64,000 nucleotides of DNA from Saprospiraceae bacterium. GTDB lineage: Bacteria > Bacteroidota > Bacteroidia > Chitinophagales > Saprospiraceae. Position numbers and translations under genes: made by a program. Location of the stretch: positions 530,001-594,000 of the forward strand of contig JADJLQ010000001.1 in assembly GCA_016709995.1 (NCBI GenBank). Direction: 5' to 3'. Positions 43,877 through 53,836 of this stretch are shown in pieces. The notes under the pieces are model-generated. The model searched no databases. It was not told the origin of the DNA and worked only from the letters and a program-made list of their open reading frames with translations. Within the stretch, counting starts at the first letter, position 1, and every line of letters begins with the position of its first letter.

Positions 43877-45583
43877 ATGAGCCTTCATCTTAGATTGTTC
43901 AGATGTGTAAGTATATTGGCATTTAAGATTTTACCTTATGTGATGTATTCACAGTCTGTTCTGATCGCGGATAAACACAATGCTATCTATAGGTTTGATT
44001 ACACTTCATGCGAAACCACTTTGTTGTTTTCGTTGAACATTCCTGGTCAGTTGGCTGATATTACCTACGATAAAATGGGTGATTTATATGGATTGACGAC
44101 TGATGGAAAGCTTTATTTTATAGACACCACTTCTGGCAAAAGCACCCTCCTTTATTCTTTTCTTAATCTCCAATCATTTAGAGGAATGAAATTCAGTGTC
44201 GATGGAGTCCTGTATGTGACTGGTTCAGAAGGTTTTACCTATAGTCTTGATCTTATTTCTTTAAGGGAAAAATATCTTGGTGATCTTGGATACGAACCTA
44301 CCGGTGCCATAACATTTATTGATGACACTTTATGGATTTTTAATACCAACAGAACGGTGGTCAAAATAAATTATAGTGATTTTAGCAAAAACACCTTAGT
44401 GGTCCCCGGCAATTATAAAATCCTGGTTCAGGATTTGTTTTATTTACCGAAGGGCCCAGATCCTTGTGCCGGTGTACAGCTCATTGGTTTGAGACCTGAC
44501 AGTTTATTGGCCATTCCTTTTGATGGATTGAATGTTCCTTGGGAATGTCATTTGTCCAAGGCGGCAGTTGGGGTTGCTAGTCAATACGATTTTATTCAGT
44601 ATAGCCCGCCTCATATTGATTCCCTGTTTTCATCCCCAGCCAATTGTAATGCAAATAATGGCAGCATACGGATCCACGCTTCCGGAGGTATGGGGGCACT
44701 CTTATATTCCCTGGATAGGCTCAGTTATACGAACAGTCGAGCCTTTAATTCTTTGATGCCCGGCCAGTACATCGCGTATGCCAAAGACGGCCAAAATTGC
44801 GTCGATTCGGTTTCAATGAAAGTAAAAAGGGCAGACGGACCAGAAATAACGAACCTTAATATTTCGCAGCCAACCTGCACTGAATTGGGTCAGGTAGGCA
44901 TAATCACTTCTTCCTCGACCCAAGACTACTCTTACAGCCTTGATAATGCCCCGCCTCAATCAAATGCCGATCTGCTCCAAGTGATGCCAGGACATCATTT
45001 GGTCAGGGTGAGTGACTCAATGGGTTGTTTTGACAGCACTTCTTTTAATCTCGATTTTCCAGATCCAATACTTCGGTTTTCTTTAAAAGTCAAAAATGCT
45101 ACGTGCCATCAGGACAATGCATCAGTAGAAATAAGACCAGAGGATCTTACAGCGTCATGGAGTTTTAGTCTGGACCATACTTCACCTCAGTTTTCAACTA
45201 TTTTTAATGATCTTAAAAAGGGTCGTCATCTGCTCACTGTTCAAAGTGGGTTTTGCACGACGGATACTGCTTTTACTGTTACAGAAGAAACGTGTGAGGC
45301 CTTTATACCCAATGTATTTACTCCCAACCATGATGGGAAAAATGATTTATTTAAGATTTACTACCCGGGTGATGCTATTGTCCAAGTATACCAGATTTAC
45401 AATCGTTGGGGAGGATTGATCTTTGAGGCCAAAGATTTCTCTATCGACTCAGCATCAGATTGGTGGGATGGTACAGAGCATGGCACCGCAATAGAATCAG
45501 GTGTTTATCTATATCGGATAGTCCTTTTAGTGGATGGCGATCAACGAAGATCTTACCAAAATACTATTACCGTTCTTTATTAA
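43877..45583 (+). CDS. T9SS type B secreted surface protein with SprB-like repeats
   Basis: This 568-residue protein has a signal peptide (ending YSQS). A propeller-like N-terminal part of about 200 residues (LADITYDKMGDLYGL, GKLYFIDTTSGKS) is followed by three SprB-like repeats marked by CNANNGSIRI, TCTELGQVGII and TCHQDNASVEI. The C-terminal type B sorting domain has FIPNVFTPNHDGKNDLF, YNRWGGLIFEA, WWDGTEHG and SGVYLYRIVL. The domain directs export through the type IX system and surface attachment. It lies 74 bp after ccsBA; a functional link with the cytochromes is not shown. Confidence 0.88.
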   Translation: MSLHLRLFRCVSILAFKILPYVMYSQSVLIADKHNAIYRFDYTSCETTLLFSLNIPGQLADITYDKMGDLYGLTTDGKLYFIDTTSGKSTLLYSFLNLQSFRGMKFSVDGVLYVTGSEGFTYSLDLISLREKYLGDLGYEPTGAITFIDDTLWIFNTNRTVVKINYSDFSKNTLVVPGNYKILVQDLFYLPKGPDPCAGVQLIGLRPDSLLAIPFDGLNVPWECHLSKAAVGVASQYDFIQYSPPHIDSLFSSPANCNANNGSIRIHASGGMGALLYSLDRLSYTNSRAFNSLMPGQYIAYAKDGQNCVDSVSMKVKRADGPEITNLNISQPTCTELGQVGIITSSSTQDYSYSLDNAPPQSNADLLQVMPGHHLVRVSDSMGCFDSTSFNLDFPDPILRFSLKVKNATCHQDNASVEIRPEDLTASWSFSLDHTSPQFSTIFNDLKKGRHLLTVQSGFCTTDTAFTVTEETCEAFIPNVFTPNHDGKNDLFKIYYPGDAIVQVYQIYNRWGGLIFEAKDFSIDSASDWWDGTEHGTAIESGVYLYRIVLLVDGDQRRSYQNTITVLY

Positions 45584-45627
45584 TTAACAAAAACGATTCA
45601 CCAGCTGAACATATTGTGAGTGAACTA

Positions 45628-46698
45628 TTAATCATCACCGCCTGCAAAGCCGATATCTAAGTCTTCACTATTAGATTCTACTGTTTCGTCTCCATCCTCT
45701 TCATCATAATCCCGTGATGACTTACCTTTTGCCTTTTTACTTCCAGCTTTTTTGGCTGCTTTGCCTTCGGCAGATCTACGAAGTACACGTTCGTCAGGAG
45801 CGACCTGGTTGAGTACCGGTACCATCGTGGCTTGTTCTATATGTTTGGCTTCTATGCTTTTGGTGGCATGGGGTACAAGCATCAGTCTTTTTTTGTCTAT
45901 TAACGTACCAGTGATCGTACAAATACCATAGGATTTATTTTCAATCCTAATCAAAGCATTCTCAAGGTTTTGAATAAACTGTCTTTGACGGATAGCCATA
46001 TTGTTTAATAGCTCTACTTCGGCGTGAATGCTGCTGTCATCAAACCAATCGCTGCCCTGAATGTCGGCATTGTTTTCATTCATTTCCACTATCTGTTCCT
46101 GTAGATAGGTCAATTCTTTGCGTGCGTGATCTAGTTTATCATCAATGACCTTTTTGAATTCGACCAGATCTTGATCATTGTATCTCGTTTTACCATTTGT
46201 AGTAGCTGGGGGGGCTTCATTTTTTAATAAAGGTTTATTCACTGGTTTCTTATTTTCTGGTTTAGCAACAGGGACAGTGATGGTTGGTGCTGATGCTGGT
46301 TTAGGGTTTTGTCTGGGCTTTATAACTTTAGTACTGACTGCAGGGACGGCTGCTTTTTTTGTTGGGATAGATTTGATTTTTGCATTGGATACCGCCTTTG
46401 ATTTTACGGTGATGACTGGCTTTTTAGAAGGCGCTGATTTGCCGGAAGATTTTATAGGGGCGGTGGCAGGTTTATTCTTTTTCGCACTCGTCGGTTTTGA
46501 GATCACTTTAGCACTCAATTTTGATTTGGTAGCTGGCTTTAAGGCAGCTTTTTTGGCTAGCGGCTTCGGACTTGATTTTTTAGAAGGTTTTGATGCAGGT
46601 CTAGTTGCTTTAGCGCTGGATACTTTTACAACCTTCTTTGAGATCGGCTTAGTTACAGGTTTTTTAGTGTTTGCCTTCTTTGTGGATTTTGTAGCCAT
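45628..46698 (-). CDS. TraR/DksA-like protein with lysine-rich N-terminal tail
   Basis: This 356-residue protein has a Lys/Ala/Pro/Ser-rich tail (about 1-165) resembling histone H1-type nucleoid tails. A DksA-like module follows with a coiled-coil (LVEFKKVIDDKLDHARKEL), NMAIRQRQFIQNLENALIRIENKSYGIC at lower similarity and the post-finger part LIDKKRLMLVPHATKSIEAK. Of the four zinc-finger cysteines only the first remains (YGICTITG), so metal binding is probably lost; this occurs in other Bacteroidota DksA-like proteins. The tail end is acidic. DksA relatives bind RNA polymerase; the tail suggests DNA contact. The protein may be an architectural or transcription factor. Confidence 0.78.
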   Translation of the reverse strand: MATKSTKKANTKKPVTKPISKKVVKVSSAKATRPASKPSKKSSPKPLAKKAALKPATKSKLSAKVISKPTSAKKNKPATAPIKSSGKSAPSKKPVITVKSKAVSNAKIKSIPTKKAAVPAVSTKVIKPRQNPKPASAPTITVPVAKPENKKPVNKPLLKNEAPPATTNGKTRYNDQDLVEFKKVIDDKLDHARKELTYLQEQIVEMNENNADIQGSDWFDDSSIHAEVELLNNMAIRQRQFIQNLENALIRIENKSYGICTITGTLIDKKRLMLVPHATKSIEAKHIEQATMVPVLNQVAPDERVLRRSAEGKAAKKAGSKKAKGKSSRDYDEEDGDETVESNSEDLDIGFAGGDD

Positions 46699-46762
46699 AA
46701 GTCATTGATTTTCAAAACATAGAAAATAAATTATTTTTTGTATTTCCCTTAATTTTAGGGCG

Positions 46763-46770
46763 CAAATATA
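46763..46770 (-). promoter_or_regulatory. -7 promoter element for the DksA-like gene
   Basis: Minus-strand TATATTTG fits TAnnTTTG and lies 65 bases before the start codon. No -33 box was identified. Confidence 0.4.
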
Positions 46771-46854
46771 AAGTTTTTTCACATAGGAATTAAATTTTAC
46801 CGATATATAGTAATAATATAATATGATCTGCAAATTCCAGCCTAAATTAGCGCT

Positions 46855-49800
46855 ATGCCTGAGATGATTCATTTACACTGTCACACTCAATATTCCTTGC
46901 TCGATGGTGCTTGTGATATCGCCGATATGATGGAAAAAGTAAAGTTGGATGGCCAGAAAGGTATTGCCATTACGGATCACGGCAATATGTTTGGTGTCTT
47001 TAATTTTGTCAATGAAGCCAACAAAAAAGGTCTCAAAGCTATCGTCGGATGTGAGTTTTACATGGTGGATGATCGCCACAAGCAGGCCTTTTCGAAAAAT
47101 AAGGGCGAAAAAGATGAACGCTACCATCAACTTCTTTTAGCCAAAAATCCTACAGGGTATCAAAATTTATCCAAGTTGTGCTCTCTGGGGTATATCCAGG
47201 GTTTGTATGGCAAGTATCCGCGGATTGATAAAGAACTGATACTCAAATATCACGAAGGATTGATCGCTACTTCTTGTTGCTTAGGTGCCGAGATACCTCA
47301 GCATATCATCGCTGGCAAATTAGAGGAAGCGGAGAAACTAGTCAAATGGTGGAAAGATCTGCTCGGGGAAGATTTTTATATTGAACTGCAGCGTCATGGA
47401 CTGACGAATCTGGAGAACAGCGGACTTAGCCAGGAGGATGTCAATAAAATTCTTGTCCAGTTTGCTAAAAAATACAATGTCAAAGTCATAGCGACCAATG
47501 ATGTTCATTATCTTGAGAAAGATGATTGGGAACCTCATGATATACTGCTTTGCGTAAATACCAACTCAAAACTTGCTGAGATTGATCGGTTTAAATTCCC
47601 CAACAAAGAGTTTTACCTTAAGACACAAGCAGAGATGAGGACCATATTTGCTGACTTGCCTTATGCTTTGGATAATACTTTGGAGATTTTTTCAAAAGTG
47701 GAGACCCCTAAGTTGAAGAGAGATATCATGTTGCCTAACTTTCCTATTCCTGCTCAATTTGGCAACCAGGCAGAATATCTGAGACACTTAGTTTATGAAG
47801 GGGCCAGATCCCGATATGGAGAATTGACGCAAATCGTGGTCGACCGTCTTGAATATGAGCTGAAGGTGATAATTGAAATGAAGTTTTCAGGTTATTTTTT
47901 GATTGTGCAGGATTTTATCAAAGAAGCTAGAAAACTTGAAGTCAGGGTAGGTCCAGGTAGGGGAAGCGCAGCAGGATCAGCAGTAGCTTATTGTCTGTCG
48001 ATCACCGGTCTGGATCCAATCAGATACAATTTGCTTTTTGAAAGATTTCTTAATCCTCAAAGGGTATCTATGCCTGATATGGATATTGATTTTGACGATG
48101 ATGGCAGGCAAAAAGTGATAGATTATGTAGTAGAGAAGTATGGTAAGGAACAAGTAGCCCAAATAGTGACTTTCAGTACTATGGCAGCTAAATCTGCTAT
48201 TCGCGATGTTGGGCGGGTACTGGAACATCCTTTGTCTGAAGTGGATTATATAGCAAAACTAGTACCACTCAAACCAAAGACTCAACTGGCCGATATTTTA
48301 AACAAAGAATTGGAGGTTTTAAAAAATGAATTTTCATCCGATGAAATGAGTCAGATCATCAAACTGCGTGACATAAAAGGCGGTAAGGACCATGCTGCTG
48401 AGATCCTTTCACTGGCAGAAAGATTAGAAGGATCTGTTCGTAATACAGGTATTCATGCAGCAGGTATCATCATCGCGCCTGATCCCATTGATAAAATCAT
48501 CCCCGTCTGTACCTCTAAAGAAACCCAATTATTGGTAACCCAATTTGAGGGGTCCCTGGTAGAGGAAGCTGGAATGCTCAAGATGGACTTTCTGGGGCTC
48601 CGTACACTTTCGATATTGAATGATACCCTCAACTTGATTGAAGACTCTACTGGTGAGCAGTTGGACCTGGATACAATTCCGCTAGAAGATGACCTGACTT
48701 TTGATTTATTTCAGAAAGGGGAGATGGTGGGTATATTCCAGTTTGAATCAGATGGCATGCAAAAATATTTGCGGGATCTCAAACCTGAGAATATAGAAGA
48801 TTTGGTCGCTATGAATGCTTTATACCGACCTGGTCCGATGGACAATATTCCATCCTTTATCAAAAGGAAAATGGGCCTGGAAAAAGTAGAATATCCTCAT
48901 CCCAAATTAGAGGAATTGCTCAAGCCTACTTATGGCATCCTGGTCTATCAGGAGCAGATCATGCAGACTGCTCAGATCATGGCAGGATATACCTTGGCCA
49001 GTGCGGATATGTTGCGCAGGGCGATGGGTAAAAAGAAACATGAAGAGATGCAACGGCACAGATTATTATTCGTGGAAGGTGCCATGAAACAAGGTGTGGA
49101 CGAATCGAAAGCCGAAGAAATATTTGAATTAATGGCCCGATTTGCAGATTATGGCTTCAACAGAAGTCATGCGGCCGCCTATTCCATACTAGCTTTTCAG
49201 ACAGCTTATCTCAAGGCGCATTATCCGCTGCAATTTATGTCAGCGGTGCTTACACACAACAAAAATGATATCACCAAGCTGGAGTTTTACCTGCAGGAAG
49301 CTAAGCGCATGGGAATACAAGTATTAGGCCCTGACATCAATGAAAGTGGTCTCAATTTTACGGTGACCAAAGAAAATAGGATTAGATTTGGTATGTCAGC
49401 CCTAAAGGGAGTAGGAAAGGGTCCTGTTCAAGATATACTCAGCGAACGGAAAGCTTCTGGCCCTTTCACCAATATCTTCAATATTACATCCAGGCTTAAT
49501 CTTAGGTCTATCAATAAAAAAAGCCTGGAAGCATTGGTCTTAGGAGGTGGATTAGATTCTCTCCATCCTCAAGTCGACCGTTCGCAGTATTTTGCTCCAA
49601 GTGGTCAATATGAAAGTTATATCGAACATGCCCTTCGTCTGGGTGCTCAATGGCAGGAGATGAAATCAAAAAATGAAATGTCTTTGTTTAGCATGGATCG
49701 GGATATGGAAATGCCTGAACCGGCATTCCCGGTATGCCCTCCATGGAGCTTGATCGAACGACTCAATAAAGAAAAAGATATCCTGGGCATTTTTATATCT

Positions 49801-50376
49801 GCACATCCACTGGACGAATACAAATTTGTGTTAGAAAACTTTACTACTTGTACCATGGCCAATGTGCCTAATTTTAAAGATACTCCTTTGAAATTGGCTG
49901 GTATTGTAACTAAGGCTGAACATAAAATCAGCAAGAAAGGTACAGGATATGGCAATTTTGTAATTGAAGACTACTTTGGAAGTTTTGAATTTCCTTTGTT
50001 CAGCGAAGAATATCTTGATTTTAAAAATCGTCTGGAAATCGGACAAATGGTTTATATCAAAGCCACTAATAGATCTTTCCAGGATGGAGCCACCCGGTTT
50101 AAACTTCAATCAGTTCAACAATTGGCTAGTGCCGGATCTACGGTCTCAGAAGGTATCATGGTCAAAGTGCCCGTTCAAACTATTGACGAAAAAAAGATTG
50201 CTAAATTGAAAGAACTTATTGAATCACAGCGAGGCAATTCTGCCTTGCGTATTGTCTTGCACGACATGGTTTCTCAAAACTACTTGTACCTACTATCCAA
50301 TGAATACAAGGTAGAAGTAAATCATCATTTATTAGCTGAGTTTCAGTCAATGGGTTTTGATTATAAGCTCAATTAA
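46855..50376 (+). CDS. dnaE: DNA polymerase III alpha subunit
   Basis: This 1173-residue replicative polymerase begins with a PHP domain (IHLHCHTQYSLLDGA, ITDHGNMFG). The palm has GPGRGSAAGS and the catalytic Asp motif PDMDIDFDDDGRQKVI. The thumb/fingers region has YRPGPMDNIPSFI and the FNRSHAAAYS block, then the helix-hairpin-helix and an OB domain (LAGIVTKAEHKISKKG). It is the main DNA chain-elongating enzyme. The length and domain order are normal for DnaE1. The start has ATG at 46855; an ATG at 46864 is also in frame, and the PHP histidines follow either. Confidence 0.97.
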   Translation: MPEMIHLHCHTQYSLLDGACDIADMMEKVKLDGQKGIAITDHGNMFGVFNFVNEANKKGLKAIVGCEFYMVDDRHKQAFSKNKGEKDERYHQLLLAKNPTGYQNLSKLCSLGYIQGLYGKYPRIDKELILKYHEGLIATSCCLGAEIPQHIIAGKLEEAEKLVKWWKDLLGEDFYIELQRHGLTNLENSGLSQEDVNKILVQFAKKYNVKVIATNDVHYLEKDDWEPHDILLCVNTNSKLAEIDRFKFPNKEFYLKTQAEMRTIFADLPYALDNTLEIFSKVETPKLKRDIMLPNFPIPAQFGNQAEYLRHLVYEGARSRYGELTQIVVDRLEYELKVIIEMKFSGYFLIVQDFIKEARKLEVRVGPGRGSAAGSAVAYCLSITGLDPIRYNLLFERFLNPQRVSMPDMDIDFDDDGRQKVIDYVVEKYGKEQVAQIVTFSTMAAKSAIRDVGRVLEHPLSEVDYIAKLVPLKPKTQLADILNKELEVLKNEFSSDEMSQIIKLRDIKGGKDHAAEILSLAERLEGSVRNTGIHAAGIIIAPDPIDKIIPVCTSKETQLLVTQFEGSLVEEAGMLKMDFLGLRTLSILNDTLNLIEDSTGEQLDLDTIPLEDDLTFDLFQKGEMVGIFQFESDGMQKYLRDLKPENIEDLVAMNALYRPGPMDNIPSFIKRKMGLEKVEYPHPKLEELLKPTYGILVYQEQIMQTAQIMAGYTLASADMLRRAMGKKKHEEMQRHRLLFVEGAMKQGVDESKAEEIFELMARFADYGFNRSHAAAYSILAFQTAYLKAHYPLQFMSAVLTHNKNDITKLEFYLQEAKRMGIQVLGPDINESGLNFTVTKENRIRFGMSALKGVGKGPVQDILSERKASGPFTNIFNITSRLNLRSINKKSLEALVLGGGLDSLHPQVDRSQYFAPSGQYESYIEHALRLGAQWQEMKSKNEMSLFSMDRDMEMPEPAFPVCPPWSLIERLNKEKDILGIFISAHPLDEYKFVLENFTTCTMANVPNFKDTPLKLAGIVTKAEHKISKKGTGYGNFVIEDYFGSFEFPLFSEEYLDFKNRLEIGQMVYIKATNRSFQDGATRFKLQSVQQLASAGSTVSEGIMVKVPVQTIDEKKIAKLKELIESQRGNSALRIVLHDMVSQNYLYLLSNEYKVEVNHHLLAEFQSMGFDYKLN

Positions 50377-50418
50377 AACAGGTTGTAGGCCTGGGTAGGC
50401 ATCTAAGTATTTTTAGCT

Positions 50419-51117
50419 TTATTTGACAGCTGCCACAATTCGCCTCACTTCCTGAGGATCGCTGTCATATGGATTGATGGCCTTGTTCCAGTCATCAGTG
50501 GTGGTATATTTTGCAGAAGCATGGATTTCTGTGACACCGGTTTCATTGACTATCGAAGAAGCATTTGCACTGGTTACGCCGCTGCCGGCCAGTAATATGA
50601 TCTGGTCACCCAATCGGAAGTTTAACTCTTTAAGTTCCTTTCTGCATTGATAGGCATTGCCGGTTTTGCCTCCGGTCAATATTCGATGGACACCACCCAA
50701 ACTCATCATTTGTTGGATAGCTATATCCTGATCCTTAATTTGCTCAAAGGCACGATGAAAAGTAAAAGGCATTCCCTGGCATGCCGCCACCAGGAGCGAT
50801 AAACCAGCTACATTTATACTATCAGAGGCATCGAGTACTCCGCATACTATACCCGAAGCGCCTGCGTCAAGGCATTTTGCAATATCGAGTTGCATAGCGT
50901 TTATTTCTTGTGCATTGAATACAAAGTCACCTTCCCGTGGTCGGATTAATACATATACAGGGATATTGATTTCCTGGCAAACCTGCCTGATTACAGTGAT
51001 CGATGGAGTGAGGCCACCGCCAGGGAGCTTTCTGCATAATTCGATCCTGTGTGCTCCCCCTTCGTAAGCGTTGATCGCTGCTTGATAAGATTGAGCACAT
51101 ATTTCTACTGTCACCAT
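50419..51117 (-). CDS. cutC: CutC-family protein
   Basis: This 232-residue TIM-barrel protein starts with VEICAQSYQAAINAYEGGAHRIELC and has GGGLTPS, IRPREGDFVF, FHRAFEQ, GVHRILTGGK and TEIHASAK, all standard CutC blocks. CutC was named for copper homeostasis in E. coli, but a direct copper role is disputed and the enzymatic activity is unknown. The length is normal. It is divergent from the GH116 gene. Confidence 0.92.
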   Translation of the reverse strand: MVTVEICAQSYQAAINAYEGGAHRIELCRKLPGGGLTPSITVIRQVCQEINIPVYVLIRPREGDFVFNAQEINAMQLDIAKCLDAGASGIVCGVLDASDSINVAGLSLLVAACQGMPFTFHRAFEQIKDQDIAIQQMMSLGGVHRILTGGKTGNAYQCRKELKELNFRLGDQIILLAGSGVTSANASSIVNETGVTEIHASAKYTTTDDWNKAINPYDSDPQEVRRIVAAVK

Positions 51118-51127
51118 GATAGAGCGG

Positions 51128-51159
51128 CAAAATTAGAGTAAATTTTTGTTCGAACTCAA
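51128..51159 (-). promoter_or_regulatory. promoter of cutC
   Basis: Minus-strand TTG core (51157-51159), a 21-base spacer and TAATTTTG (51128-51135) fit the Bacteroidota consensus. The transcript would start only a few bases before the ATG. Confidence 0.45.
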
Positions 51160-51199
51160 CTTATGTATTTATCTTAATAGCTGCAATTAAAATAGGATT

Positions 51200-53836
51200 A
51201 TGAAAAAAAATAAAGGCCGCCGAACATTTCTAAAGAATATCAGTCTCGGTGGGGCATCCGCCGCCATCCTGTCCACAGCAGCAATATCTGAGAACCAGCT
51301 TCTTTCGGAGAATGCAGATACAAAAGTGAAAGTGAAGCAGGATAAGCGAAAATATAATGAAGCTTACTCCAACGAAAATTTGGATAGAATAGCTTTTCCT
51401 ATGGGAGGTATAGGGGCAGGGATGATTTGTATGGAAGGTACTGGTGCACTCTCCCATATCTCGATAAGGAATCGACCTGATATTTTTAATGAGCCAGGTA
51501 TTTTTGCAGCCATAGCCATCAAAGGGAATAATATTATTTCCAAAGTAATCGAAGGACCTGTGCCTGATTGGAAAAAATTTGGACTCAAAGAATCTGGCAA
51601 TGGACTTGGAGGAGCCACCACAGGGCTACCTAGATTTAGTAACGCCTCATTTCTGACCAGGTTCCCTTTTAGTTTTCTTGAGCTGCAGGATCCCGAGATT
51701 CCAATGAAGATAAAAGTGACGGGTTGGAGCCCTTTTATACCTACTGATGAATATCATTCAAGCCTGCCGGTGGCTGCTCTGGAATATCAATTTACCAATA
51801 CCGGATCTGCGGCAATGGATGCAGTATTTTCATTAAACACCAAAAATTTTTTAAAATTAGCTGATGGTAAAAATTCTATCAAATCAACGGAGCATGGATT
51901 TATTTTATCTGAAGAAGGGACTGCAGAAAAACCCTTTGCTACACAAATGGCTTTTTGTGTGGATGACCCTGGCACCCTAGTCGATCATTGTTGGTTTAGA
52001 GGAGGGTGGTGGGACCCCCTCACCATGGCCTGGAACGCTGTCAAAGATGCACAAATAAAATCTTCTGAGCCCGTAGACAAAGACGCTCCAGGTGCTTCCT
52101 TGTATCTGCCTTTTTTGTTGCCGGTGGGCAAATCCAAAACAATCACTGTTCAACTGGCATGGTATTCTCCTGATACGATGGAGACCTATGGCAAAATGGG
52201 TATACGGATAGAAAACTGTAATCCTGCCAGTGGTTTCTGCAATGCCCCATCAGATATCCTGCTGGAGTCGTCTACTGACAAAGAATACGATGGAAAGTAT
52301 TATAAACCATGGTATAGCAGTCGGTTTGCTTCCATCGATGAGGTGCTGGCATTTTGGAAGTCTAATTATAAAGTGCTTCGGGAAAAGTCTGTTTTATTTA
52401 AGGATGCTTTTTATGCAAGTACGCTTCCTCCTGAAGTGATCGAAGCAGTGGCATGCAATCTTACTATATTGAAATCACCTACTGTTATGCGACAGTATGA
52501 TGGTCGCCTCTGGAGTTTTGAAGGATGTGGGGATAGCAGTGGTTGCTGTCATGGCTCTTGCACGCATGTGTGGAATTATGCGCAAGCTATCCCGCATTTG
52601 TTTCCGCACCTGGAGAGAAGTCTTAGGCATACAGAGTTTTGTGAAAACCAGGATGAGCAAGGTCACCAAAATTTTAGAGCAATCATTCCAATAAAACCGG
52701 CTAGCCATGATTTTCATGCTGCCGCAGATGGTCAGTTGGGCGGTATAATGAAAGTGTACAGAGAATGGAGAATATATGGAGATAAATCGTGGTTGGCTAA
52801 AATGTATCCCATGGTAAAAACCAGCCTGGATTATTGCATCAGGACCTGGGATCCAGCTGGAAAAGGTATCATCGAAGAACCCCATCACAATACTTATGAC
52901 ATTGAATTTTGGGGGCCTGATGGCATGCATACCACCTTTTATGTAGGGGCCTTGCAAGCATTCATTGCGATGGGAAGTTATTTAGGGCATGAAATCTCCT
53001 TGTATCAAACTTTATTGGACAAAGGCAAAGTCTACCTGGAACAAGAACTTTACAACGGAGAATATTTTATCCAGAAAATAATATTTAAAGGATTGAATGC
53101 AAAAGATCCTACTACTGTACAATCTTTTAGCGGAGCGTATTCTGACGAAGCAAAAAAATTATTGGAAAAAGAAGGGCCAAAATATCAATATGGTGCCGGA
53201 TGCCTTTCTGATGGAGTTCTGGGCAGTTGGATATCAACTATGTGTGGAATAGAAGATATAGTCGATGCGGAGAAAATCAAAAATCATCTTACCTCAGTAC
53301 ATCGCTACAATCTGAAACTGAATCTGAGTGATCATGCCAATCCTCAACGGCCGTCCTTTGCTTTGGGCAATGAAGGAGGCCTGTTATTATGCACCTGGCC
53401 GAAAGGAGGAAAACTGTCGTTACCTTTTGTGTACAGTGATGAGGTATGGACCGGTATAGAACACCAGGTGGCGTCACATCTCATGAAAGTCGGTGAAGTG
53501 AAGAAAGGACTTGAGATCGTCAGAGCATCCCGTAATCGATATGATGGTAAAGTGCGCAATCCTTTCAACGAATATGAATGTGGGCATTGGTATGCCAGGG
53601 CGCTCTCTAGTTATGGTTACCTGCAAGCACTCACCGGCGTGCGATATGATGCAGTAGATAAAACTTTGTTTGTAGATTCTAAAATTGGCGATTTTACCAG
53701 TTTTCTATCTACTGCCACTGGATTTGGAAACGTGAGCCTGCGTGCTGGCAAACCGTATTTGCACTGGGTATATGGCACACTGGATGTACAAAAGACTTTG
53801 GTATCTGGAAAAGTACTTCCTTTAAATAAATCATGA
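51200..53836 (+). CDS. Tat-exported GH116 beta-glucosidase/glucosylceramidase-like protein
   Basis: This 878-residue protein has a Tat signal, RRTFLK at residues 7-12 followed by a hydrophobic Ala-rich stretch. The N-terminal beta-sandwich domain (IAFPMGGIGAGMICMEGTGA) and the alpha-barrel catalytic domain match GH116/GBA2. HNTYDIEFWGPDGMHTTFY carries the probable nucleophile Glu, CLSDGVLGSW the probable acid/base Asp, and YSDEVWTGIEHQVASHLM a further family block. It probably removes beta-linked glucose or a similar sugar from glycans or lipids in the periplasm. The eight-A run after its ATG is in frame. The stop overlaps the next gene. Confidence 0.9.
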   Translation: MKKNKGRRTFLKNISLGGASAAILSTAAISENQLLSENADTKVKVKQDKRKYNEAYSNENLDRIAFPMGGIGAGMICMEGTGALSHISIRNRPDIFNEPGIFAAIAIKGNNIISKVIEGPVPDWKKFGLKESGNGLGGATTGLPRFSNASFLTRFPFSFLELQDPEIPMKIKVTGWSPFIPTDEYHSSLPVAALEYQFTNTGSAAMDAVFSLNTKNFLKLADGKNSIKSTEHGFILSEEGTAEKPFATQMAFCVDDPGTLVDHCWFRGGWWDPLTMAWNAVKDAQIKSSEPVDKDAPGASLYLPFLLPVGKSKTITVQLAWYSPDTMETYGKMGIRIENCNPASGFCNAPSDILLESSTDKEYDGKYYKPWYSSRFASIDEVLAFWKSNYKVLREKSVLFKDAFYASTLPPEVIEAVACNLTILKSPTVMRQYDGRLWSFEGCGDSSGCCHGSCTHVWNYAQAIPHLFPHLERSLRHTEFCENQDEQGHQNFRAIIPIKPASHDFHAAADGQLGGIMKVYREWRIYGDKSWLAKMYPMVKTSLDYCIRTWDPAGKGIIEEPHHNTYDIEFWGPDGMHTTFYVGALQAFIAMGSYLGHEISLYQTLLDKGKVYLEQELYNGEYFIQKIIFKGLNAKDPTTVQSFSGAYSDEAKKLLEKEGPKYQYGAGCLSDGVLGSWISTMCGIEDIVDAEKIKNHLTSVHRYNLKLNLSDHANPQRPSFALGNEGGLLLCTWPKGGKLSLPFVYSDEVWTGIEHQVASHLMKVGEVKKGLEIVRASRNRYDGKVRNPFNEYECGHWYARALSSYGYLQALTGVRYDAVDKTLFVDSKIGDFTSFLSTATGFGNVSLRAGKPYLHWVYGTLDVQKTLVSGKVLPLNKS

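Noticed and set aside
46178..46708. Hydrophobic plus-strand frame opposite the DksA-like tail
   Set aside because: It is the complement of a Lys/Ala/Pro-rich coding region, which automatically yields Phe/Gly/Leu-rich sequence; no independent evidence.
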